A DNA stretch of 11,993 nt from Candidatus Altimarinota bacterium. Lineage in GTDB: Bacteria; Patescibacteriota; Gracilibacteria; UBA4473. Of this stretch, positions 1 through 8,900 are shown one piece after another. The notes beneath the pieces were generated by a model. That model saw only the letters and a list, made by a program, of their open reading frames with translations. It was not told the DNA's origin and searched no databases. Position 1 is the stretch's first letter; each line of letters opens with the position of its first letter. Where the stretch lies: positions 1-11,993 of the forward strand of contig CAJQJI010000037.1 in the NCBI GenBank assembly GCA_905478675.1, given 5' to 3'. The translations under genes and the position numbers were made by a program.

Positions 1-798
1 TGTTTGAGCCCAAGCATTAATAACCAAGGCTTGTTGAACCCCAGGTTTTAATTGCTGCCAAAAATTTTGGATCTTATCAAAAAACCCTTCATTTTGGTCT
101 TCACTAATCGGAACAACTTCTGGAGTCGCTAAATATTTGTGCGCTAAATTATCACCTAAATTTAGTTGTTGCGTGATATCCGTTGAAGGCCCCGCTGGCA
201 AAGGAATATCAAGTGCTTCTTTGGTTGGAGTTTGTGGCATAGCATTAAGACTGCCCAAGGTATCCATTAAATTCCCTGCTTGAGCAAAAGTTGAATCGAA
301 TTGCTTTACTAAATTACTCGGATCAAATTCACTACTGAAATCTCCGGCTTCAGCGGCCGCTTGACTCAGTAATATTTTTAAATCAGGATTATTATCCGCT
401 ACCATTTTTTCAACTTGAGCTATCGCTACGTCTCGTTGTTGAATACAAGCCTCTTGAGCTGAACCATTTGGGGTTGCTGCACAACGACGATCTAGTTCTT
501 CTACTTTATCCAGCATAGCCTGTCCTTTTTCACGCAAAGCCGGAGTAACTTTTTCGCCATTAATAATATGGTCATTAAATTGACTGATCCAAGGATTATT
601 TTCGAATTTTTCTGTAAATTCTAAAGTATGCCCATCACCAGGTTCTGCCGTATCACTGCTGTTGTTACTCAAAGATTGTAAAAACTGATCACTGGCACTA
701 GGCAATGCCGCCAAGGTTAAGATTGGAAAGAGCATAACCAGCACAACAAAACCCCGCTTATAGTGCTTAATACATAGTGTTTTTAAATTATTAATCAT
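1..798 (-). CDS. Exported protein of unknown function, C-terminus beyond window edge (partial)
   Basis: My translation from the ATG at 798-796 stays open to base 1, giving 266 residues without a stop. The N-terminus has several Lys/Arg residues (KHYKRG) followed by a hydrophobic stretch (FVVLVMLFPILTLAALPSA), a typical Sec signal peptide with likely cleavage near residues 31-35. The mature part is hydrophilic and mostly helical in character. It has one Cys pair (RRCAAT and EACIQQ, about 12 residues apart) that could form a disulfide, then a segment rich in Pro, Thr and Asn. The visible end reads FWQQLKPGVQQALVINAWAQT, a hydrophobic stretch ending in Ala-Gln that is matched in both upstream neighbours. 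The start lies 1 base after the stop of the preceding gene and has an AAAGG ribosome binding site. I recognise no family. Inferred role: small exported partner of the giant protein encoded first in the block. Confidence 0.8.
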   Translation of the reverse strand, partial: MINNLKTLCIKHYKRGFVVLVMLFPILTLAALPSASDQFLQSLSNNSSDTAEPGDGHTLEFTEKFENNPWISQFNDHIINGEKVTPALREKGQAMLDKVEELDRRCAATPNGSAQEACIQQRDVAIAQVEKMVADNNPDLKILLSQAAAEAGDFSSEFDPSNLVKQFDSTFAQAGNLMDTLGSLNAMPQTPTKEALDIPLPAGPSTDITQQLNLGDNLAHKYLATPEVVPISEDQNEGFFDKIQNFWQQLKPGVQQALVINAWAQT

Positions 799-799
799 A

Positions 800-2038
800 T
801 TAAAAGCCTTTAGTGGGTTTATTAGCACGCTTTTCAACATCTTCTCTTAACTGTTTTGTTAGTTCTAACTTTGTACGATTTATTTTATTATGTTCTTCCA
901 TCATTTGGCTCATTCTATTGGCAAAGAGTTGTTCGCCTGCCATATCGGGGTAACTTTGAGCATCGCTAATAAATTTTGCAAAGTCCTGTTTAGCCAGCTC
1001 ATTTTCTCTCCCCGCATTATCGGTTGCTCCAACTAAGGTAGTAGTGGTTTGGGCCTTAATAGATGGGACCATCCAAGCCAATAAATTTTTATACCAAGGG
1101 AGGATCTTTACTTGCACATAAGACTCCGTCTTAGGCTTTTGACTTAAAGCCGTCGAGGTACGTCCGGCAACTAAATCAGCTTGCTCAAATGATTGTCTCT
1201 CCGCACTGATTAAGTCGCTTACATTATCCATTTTCGATTCTGCTAAACGGGGCGCGGTTGGGCAAGATGGAATATCCGTCGATGCATTTTTAGCATTCGC
1301 CGCCGTTTGCAATTGTTGACTATTAGGCAAAACCGTTGGTTGCATCGCCTGGTCTGAATTAGCACCAGTGGCATTTGAATTCCCATTAATCTCTTTAAAA
1401 GCCCCCATAGTACAGTCATTATGCTCGGCATCGGAATCTCCTTCACAAGGGTTTTCGTAGGTTGGCGCTATCGGGTCAACGGTAAGGGATGCCGTGTTCC
1501 CAGTGTTAGACATACAACTATCCCCTACTTGCGAAGCCGCGTGCGGAGCTGGATTTAAAGCGGTTGAATCAGCTTTAGCAAAAGCAGGGTCAGCTTCTTT
1601 AGCCTTAGGTCCATATTGTTTCTCATCCGCCGCTTCTTGTTGTGCTAAAATATCAAGTCCGTCGCTATCATCACCATCTGTGTGACGCGTAATACGCTCA
1701 GTAGCATCGGTTAAATCATCTTCTAATTCAGCAATTTCAGCAATTTTTTCAGCTTCCCACTGTAACACCATCGCTCGCATTCGTTCTTGCAACGTCGGCT
1801 CCCCTTCTCGGCGAGAAAGCGCGGTATTAAATTGCCCCGTTTCTTGCCCTTCAATAATATCATCAGGGGTAACATCATTTCTAAAAGGCACTGATTCAAG
1901 CGGAACTTCATCGGCAATCTCTTCTTGCCTAGCTTCCGCTTCTTCTTCAATTTCGGTTTTTGTCGCCGTGTAATCTGGCGTGCTGGCGAAAGCCGTACCC
2001 GTTATAAATAAAACGATAACCGTTAAAATATTCTTCAT
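800..2038 (-). CDS. Exported Cys-containing helical protein of unknown function
   Basis: The protein has 412 residues. Residues 1-18 form a clear Sec signal peptide (MKNILTVIVLFITGTAFA, cleaved before STPD). The region after it is strongly acidic, and around residues 80-120 it becomes a Glu/Ala/Ile-rich helix likely to be a coiled coil (WEAEKIAEIAELEDD). The middle is low in complexity, rich in Asn, Ser, Ala and Thr, and contains all four cysteines (SCMS, NPCEG, NDCTM, PSCPT), which suggests two disulfides. Near residues 313-332 is an aromatic, hydrophobic patch, PWYKNLLAWMVPSIKAQT, whose Ala-Gln ending is shared with both flanking small proteins. The C-terminal 80 residues are again a charged helix. 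The ATG overlaps the upstream stop as TAATG, which supports this start and coupled translation. There is no strong Shine-Dalgarno site. I recognise no family. Probably periplasmic or extracellular. Confidence 0.88.
   Translation of the reverse strand: MKNILTVIVLFITGTAFASTPDYTATKTEIEEEAEARQEEIADEVPLESVPFRNDVTPDDIIEGQETGQFNTALSRREGEPTLQERMRAMVLQWEAEKIAEIAELEDDLTDATERITRHTDGDDSDGLDILAQQEAADEKQYGPKAKEADPAFAKADSTALNPAPHAASQVGDSCMSNTGNTASLTVDPIAPTYENPCEGDSDAEHNDCTMGAFKEINGNSNATGANSDQAMQPTVLPNSQQLQTAANAKNASTDIPSCPTAPRLAESKMDNVSDLISAERQSFEQADLVAGRTSTALSQKPKTESYVQVKILPWYKNLLAWMVPSIKAQTTTTLVGATDNAGRENELAKQDFAKFISDAQSYPDMAGEQLFANRMSQMMEEHNKINRTKLELTKQLREDVEKRANKPTKGF
807..811 (-). promoter_or_regulatory. 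Ribosome binding site AAAGG for the last gene in the block
   Basis: On the minus strand AAAGG is followed by 8 bases and then the ATG at 798. It lies inside the last codons of the preceding gene, whose TAA ends 1 base before this ATG, so ribosomes finishing the upstream gene could reinitiate here. It is the clearest Shine-Dalgarno-like site at any start in the window. Confidence 0.5.
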
Positions 2039-2964
2039 TATAAAGCGGTATGACTAGGTGAATCTCCATTATCCTTTACCTTCAATCCCTCACCAGGATT
2101 AGCGCCCTCAACCCCGATCATGAAAACTTCATTTTTAGCGGCAATTTCTTGATCTTTATCCGCCACTGCGGCCATAGCTTGGTGTAAGTAATTATATTTT
2201 TCGTAGGTAGCACGCTCTTGTCGGGCACGCTCTTCGACTTTTTTCGATTGCTTCACCGCCGCTTTGATTTCTTCCAGCCGCTCTAAATGAAATGAAGTAA
2301 AATTCCTAAAACCAACTTGCGCCTGCACAACCGCAATAGGGGTAAACCAGTGACTTGTACTTTGAGTACAAAATTCAGGATTTTCTTTACAATATAGATT
2401 AAAAGAAGGCCCAACTTGCCCCATTTCCGCTAAAGTTTGCTCATGACAATTCTGCATATTCTGGCTTATTAAGGCGTATTCGGCCGTTGATCCCGGCTGA
2501 TTCGCCATGGTTTCAGCTCCATCTTTACCTTCCGCTAAACCTTCCGTTTGAGCCCCATAACGCGCTTGTTCTGCTAAAGCTTTTTTATCACTGGTAGAAC
2601 AAGGACTACTGCTTGGTTTTTCTTCTGGTTCAAAGGGTTTTTTAACGCCTCCAGCTGACCGTAGCTCTTTCATAGCCTTATTCGTTGACTTTATAGCTGA
2701 GGCTACAGAGGTATCAGATACACAAGCCTGCGCATCAAAGTATTCTTTTTGGACGTCTTCAACTGGAACCTCTAAGGCTTCTGGCTCAGGTGCTGGACAA
2801 GCTCCAAGACTGGCATAACGTTCTTCTCGCTGAATTTCCTGTTCTTCTCCGGTTAAGACTGCAGGAATAGCGGAATATACATTTTCAATAATATTCCCCA
2901 TAGCAAACACAAGTAAGCCAAAAACAATAACGCCCTGAAGCCGTTTAAGTTTTAATTTTGCCAT
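2038..2964 (-). CDS. Exported or membrane-anchored Cys-containing protein of unknown function
   Basis: I chose the ATG at 2964 (308 residues) over an in-frame TTG at 3024. The ATG begins directly with a basic plus hydrophobic signal (MAKLKLKRLQGVIVFGLLVF, possible cleavage after VYSA near residue 32), whereas the TTG would put 20 unrelated residues in front of it. The chosen start overlaps the end of the giant gene by 13 bases. The mature part carries six cysteines (GACPAP, AQACVS, SPCSTS, NCHEQ and CKENPEFC), an even number compatible with disulfides. A short hydrophobic patch, HWFTPIAVVQAQVGF (about residues 205-218), matches the Ala-Gln patch of the next two genes. After it comes a charged helix of about 65 residues, likely a coiled coil (LERLEEIKAAVKQSKKVEERA). 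Its layout resembles that of the next gene: signal, acidic region, Cys region, Ala-Gln patch, C-terminal helix. This suggests related roles or distant paralogy. No known family recognised. Confidence 0.85.
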   Translation of the reverse strand: MAKLKLKRLQGVIVFGLLVFAMGNIIENVYSAIPAVLTGEEQEIQREERYASLGACPAPEPEALEVPVEDVQKEYFDAQACVSDTSVASAIKSTNKAMKELRSAGGVKKPFEPEEKPSSSPCSTSDKKALAEQARYGAQTEGLAEGKDGAETMANQPGSTAEYALISQNMQNCHEQTLAEMGQVGPSFNLYCKENPEFCTQSTSHWFTPIAVVQAQVGFRNFTSFHLERLEEIKAAVKQSKKVEERARQERATYEKYNYLHQAMAAVADKDQEIAAKNEVFMIGVEGANPGEGLKVKDNGDSPSHTAL

Positions 2965-5900
2965 GAAAAAATACTCGGATGAGGAGGTAAAGATTGAATA
3001 ATACTTGGCGTACCATTTTTCCAAGTTCTTAAACTATTATAAGTCATAAAGTGTTCAAATGACGCTGTCTGACTCACTTCTGGTAATTCACCTGGCGTTA
3101 ATTGATGCCAGACATAAGTAAGCGGCCCATCAATTTCAATCGTTTGACCATCGGCTAAAGTGACGGCTACTTTAGCGTCTGCTCCTAAGGTCAAAACAGT
3201 TCCGTCACTTAAACCTTCATTAACCAAAAGCGGTTTTCGAGTAGCAAAATCTTCGGCATCCGTTTGTTGCCAACTGGCTTCGCCTGACAGTAAACAAACA
3301 TCGGCATACTGTAACCTTAAGGCTTCCCCTGGTTCTAAAGTCCACTGTTTTTCTTCCGCTAATCGCCCTCGCAGTGGGTGTAAATACGTCCAGAACGTAG
3401 CCGTTTTATTGCCTGCACGAATAAGCACATCGTCATGATAAATTTGATAGGGTTCTAAGGCTAAGCAAGCGGCTTTTGTTTGGACCGGAAAATCAATTCG
3501 TGAAATTTGCGCAACCTCTACTTCCCCAGCAACTTTTGTTACTTGGGCGAGCACCTTCTGTTTTGTTTGAGGCTCAATTTCTGCTTGATTAAAAATACCA
3601 TGAATGGTTTCTACTGGCCCATCAATTTTAGAACGTAAGAACCATTCATAAAAAGGAAGCGCGTCTTTTTCATACGGCACGATATCAAGCGTTAATCGAT
3701 TCCAGAAAGGAATATTATCTGCATTTTTTAAAGGCAGTTCTGCGGCAAGAAATTCGGCCTGTGTCCATTGTTTTAGTGATGAAGGTTTAAGCACTGTCGG
3801 TTCTAAGCTCGGAGTTCGTTTTAAGTAGACTGTTCGCTGTCGAAGCGTGTACAAAATTTCATTTTGACCATCATTATCTAAGTCTGCAGCCACTTGAGCT
3901 TCTTTTCCATAAAAAGGCATAGTGTGCAGTAAATCAACCCCTGCGATTTCATTTTTCGCATAATACATCCCCAGTTTTAATCCTGCATTTTTTAGATCTT
4001 CTTTCTCTTTATCCGTTAAGCCGCCTTCCCCTTCATTACTAACAACGCCTGTATCCAACAAATCCGTCACGTTATTCCCCGGTAAGTCAAAACCTGGAGT
4101 ATTAAAATATTCATAATCAAAATCAGCTGATTCAGGTAAATTAATATTTAAAGGTCTCGTCACAAATTCACGATCGGGAATACTAAGATTTAAATCTGGG
4201 GTTGTGTCGGCTGTAAATTGACGACCAATTTTAGGCACTAAAGCTAATACCTGTGGAGACTCAAAAAACGCTAGCGATTCAGTTTCCGCCAACGTTGCCA
4301 AGGCCCTATTTTCGGCTTGTAATTGCGTTTTATAGTTATTTAAACGAGCTAAGTAGTGACTCCAAGTAGATCGATAGTCTACTAAGAAGCGTTTTATTTC
4401 TTCTTGATTAAGCACCTCATTCCCTAGGACCCAATCTTCCCAAGTTTTAAGTTCTGGCATCAGACCCCGATACTGCCAAGCGGTACGTTGTATAGTAGCC
4501 CAAGCTTGCGTCGGCAAAACCGCCGCCGACTGAACGCTTTCAGTTGGTAATGGCATTTCTACTTCTGGTAAGGCTGGATTAGTCGGGAAGGTTAAGGCGT
4601 CTTTTAAGCCTGTAGAAAAATTCCCCCAATTTTCTCCCAGTGAATTAAACATATCATTAATTCCTGTGGCAGAGGTAATGGTTAAGTTTTGCGCAAGCTC
4701 TGCGTAAGGTTTAAACTCTAAAGCCGCCGCCGTAAAATCAACATTCCCATCTAAGGATGTTCGCCCAGTTCGCCTTTCTACATGTGGCTTAACATCCCAT
4801 TCGCTAACCGGAGAAGCCCCAATTCGGTAAGCCCCAATTTTCCCCATTCTCGCAAAGGCTGGTTGCGCGGCTGCCAACAATTCTGGCACTTTAGGCTGTG
4901 TTGAAGGGGCCGGCGGAGTGAAAGGTTTTTGGTCAATAGGCAGTTGGGGTAAATTAGCCGCAAAATCAAGCGGTGGCTGTACTAATTTAGGCACGGTATT
5001 AAAAGTCGGTATTTCTGGCGTTTGGACTGGTTTTAAACGTTCCGGTAACGTTTCTGGGGTTAGGGCGGCAAGCGACGTTAAATTCTCTGTAGAAATTGTT
5101 GCTGGTGCCGAGGGTAACGGTAAAAAATCACCCTCAAGTTGGGCGGTTTCAGTTAAAGACGGAAACAAAGTTTCTGAAGACAAAACCGTCGCCAGTTCCT
5201 GCCAGTCTTGTAGAGCTTCTTCTAAATTTTCTAATTCTTCAACCGTATTAGGCGCAAAACTCAAAGTTGAAATATCCTCCACTAAATCATTGCTTACTTC
5301 TGGCATCGCTGGAGCCTCGTCCATGGCCTTAATAGGACCAATATCAACCGTTTCAATTTGGACTTCAGGCAAAGTCACATCCATTCTTCCTGGAGTTGAA
5401 TTTTTAGCTTCTTGTTGTACCTGCGGGAAAACGGGTAAAGTTGTAATCGGTAAATCCCCCTTAATTCCATTATTGGTTTTCCATGGAAGTAAGGTTCCTC
5501 GGTCAACCACGTCCGTTTGATACGTTAGTGAGAAATTATAAAACTGATTCATTACTCCCTGTTCCGCTGCATGTTGCGCTTGATTAACAGCGGCTGTAGC
5601 CGCCCATTGTTGTTGTAATTGCGCTTCCTTTGCTTGAAACGCCTCTTGTTGTTTAGCATAGATTTCTGTCATTTGAGTTGTGGCGGCTACCACTTGATTT
5701 TCAATTTCTCTAATTTGAAGTACTCGATCTGTTGCAGACGTAATAAGGTCTTTCGTATTCTCAAAACTTTCGGTAAATTTCTGAACAAACCCTTCAAGGG
5801 TAGAGCGAACTTCGACGGCACTTTCTAGTGATTCAGCGTAATCTGACAATGCGGGTAATAAAGTTGGCGCTTTTTCCGTCAAGGTTTCTAATGATGCCGT

Positions 5901-8900
5901 CGCCTCCGCTCTCGCCACAATTAAATCGTTTAAGCCAGTTTCTTGTAAAACTCTAAGTTGATTAAAGTCTGTTTGGGCTTGCAACATATAATCAGCCGCT
6001 ACCTTACAACCATCGGTGGCTTGATTGGCTTCATTCTCTAAACAAATAGCTTTATAATCTGCGGCAAAGTCTCGTAATTGTATTTGATAGCGAGTAAAAG
6101 CCGATCGCAGCAACTCTTCGTCTGGTAAATCTGCCAATCGAGTGGTTACCATTTCAGGATAAGCTTCAACTAAGCGTTCTAAACTCGTTTTGAAATTTTC
6201 TGTATCAGCTGGAATAACGGCTTCTAGGTCAGTTTCAAATGAAGTTTTATTCGCTTCAAAAGCCGTTTCTGCGGCCTCTAAGTCGGAGGCTTTAACAGAC
6301 GGAATAACAACGGGAACGGGTTCGCGTGTAAAGTTAACAGTATCTCCCGCTTCTAAGGCATTTTGAGCCTCTTCCATAGTGCCTTCTGGACGTAAATGAT
6401 TTGGTCCGCTTTCGCCCGCAAAACTAGGGCTATTATCAAGTCTGTCCGCACCCGGCCCCGCTTCCGAAGTTTTACGATTTAAATCGACAAACTGCTCACT
6501 AGCCCAAGCCGAAGCTTTATCCGTTCCAGCCGTCAAGCGTCCAGGGATTGGTCCTGATTGCGTTTCTAATTTTGAATTTAAGCTGGCGGCATCAATATTA
6601 CCTGGTACTTGAAAATTCAGACTCCCTTTAACAAAACTTAAAGCATTATTAAGTAAGCGACTCGTATCTGGATTTGTGCCGCTCTCTGGGCACGTTTCAT
6701 CAAATTGTTGAGTCGCCGTTGAAACATGACAATTATCGGTTTCAGCTGGACTTGCCATATTCGGTCGTTTTAATCCAAGACAAACAGCACTGGCCGATTT
6801 CCCCGTACTAGTCGGCATGTTATACGTTCTCAAAGTCTTTAAACAAGTGGCACATTTTCCCCCACTTTTACCGCCCGGCGTCGCGTGTGGCGGATTGTAA
6901 TTTGTAGCTAAGCCTGGCGCATTTTGGGCTTTACTCATCGGCTGATGAAAACACGAACCACCCCCTTTTAAAAGAGCTGTCGTTAAACCACCAATCACCC
7001 CCTTAATCATCCCAGGCAGTAAACCAGCGGCAATACTCTCCGCGCCATTCGCCGTATCTGGATAATGATCATGCGAAGCCGGTACCCCATCTCCATCAGG
7101 ATCTGCGGTGTTATTAAACGCCGCCTCAATCGCTTCATCACTGACTTCTACCACTTCATTTTCATCATTAATAGGTTTAACCACGGGGTTATCTGCCGCG
7201 GATTTACTCGACATAAAATAAAGCATAAGCGCCTCATCGCCTTCAGACCAAGCAACCGCAATATCATCTAAGGTATCAAATCCGTTTTCAAAATCTCCAA
7301 CTCCAACTTTTAATTCTGGCAAAGACTCAACCTTTAACTGCCAACGCAAAGTCGCGGTTGAACCTTTTTGTAAACGAGGGATACGAGCCCAGAACAAATC
7401 ACGGGAACTTTTTTGCAACACTTCAACCGCTCCACCACAATTAGTACAACTTAAACTTTCTGGTACATAACTAAAATACGTATCTTGTGGCATAATCAAT
7501 TCAACTCGATCTAGGGTGTTAGTCGCGCTCAACTTAAACTCAACGTTAACTATGTCCCCAGGAGTTACCTGCTCCGTTTCGCTTTCGGTCGTGTAATCCG
7601 CTCGACTTAAAAACAGACTATCTTCAATCGAAACAAATTTAATTTGGTTTGGATTCTTAATGGTTTCATCAAAATAACTTCCCAACAAAGCTTCATCTAA
7701 AGTATCTGCCGTTAAGGTTTGTTTACGAGCGTCTGGACTCGTTTTGATCATCGTGGTTTTCCCAGACAAAACATCATCGCCTTCGATGCCTTCATAACTA
7801 ATAAAACCAAGCTTCAAATTAAGACTTGGAGCTTCTAACGATTCATCTGTAAAGACAAAATTAGGCGGAAACTCTGAAATTAAAACTGGGGAGGCAAATC
7901 GATCATTCCCCAACCAAGACCAACGCCATACACTATGATTTTCATCTACCACCACTAAATCAGTCAAACCATCTTCATCTAAAACCGCACTTTGGAAAGA
8001 TTCAATAGGACTTAGCCCCGGCCAAGTAACTTTCGCTGGCTTAAAAACATCATTTTCCCAAGCCCAAAGCACTAATTCGTTATTATAATTTAACTGTAAT
8101 AAACTCCACGGCCCTGTTTTATCTTCTAGCAACAAAGCGGCTTTAATGCCTCCAGGCATTTGTAACCAGAGTTCGGGCGCTTTAAATTGCAAACGATCAT
8201 CCCCACGAGGCATTATTTGTCGACTGACCCATAATTTATTCCCCGTTAAAGCTAGCACATCTTTTAAACCATCGGCATCAACATCAACTGAAAACAAATT
8301 TTTAATATTCCCTTCAACCGTTTTAAATAAAGGTTGCCCAATATCTTTAGTAAACCCTGTTTTAGGAGACGTTTCATTCGGAGTCACAACTGACAAGGAT
8401 GGGTCGCCATAAAAAATCAACAAATCACTACTATTTAACTTCAAAGACTCTCCAATAGTTTCTCCAGCCGCTAAATGTGCTGCCGCCCCCCAGTCTGGGC
8501 CCCAAGCCAAATAATTAACGCCGGTTTCATCTTCAATCGACATATCCAGTGTCCCCAACTTTCGAGTACTCACTTCTTTCTTACTTTGATCTAATAAGGT
8601 GAATCCAAAAACATCGTTAGTACTCTGCCCCACTAAACTTTCATCACTGAAAACTTTAGGATCAATTAATTGTACTTCTAAGGCTCCGTTCTGTGTAAAA
8701 TTTTCTTTTATTTCTAAACGATCATCATCGTAACTCCATTTTAACGTTCCAAGAAAATCACGCTGTTTATAAACGTCCCACACAAAAATATTAGCCGTTG
8801 GTTTTAGAGAAAAATTTCGATCTAAAATTTTAAGCCCTCCCTGAGTTCCCAACTCAATTACCCGTAAGCCTTCCCAACGCCAAACTCTTTCTGTTGAATC

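Noticed and set aside
1243..1446. Short minus-strand open frame in another phase inside the 412-aa gene, and a similar one at 1723-1950.
   Set aside because: Lys/Arg/Leu/Met-rich frame-shifted readings of acidic coding sequence, without their own start context.
2036..2040. Possible programmed frameshift at the TAATG junction joining two genes.
   Set aside because: The downstream product begins with a full signal peptide exactly at this ATG and there is no slippery heptamer. Ordinary coupled reinitiation explains it.
4918..5520. 200-codon plus-strand open frame.
   Set aside because: Antiparallel to the proline-rich and acidic part of the giant gene. It is Ser/Gly/Val/Lys-rich shadow sequence with no domain pattern, while the minus strand carries a continuous, well-structured protein.
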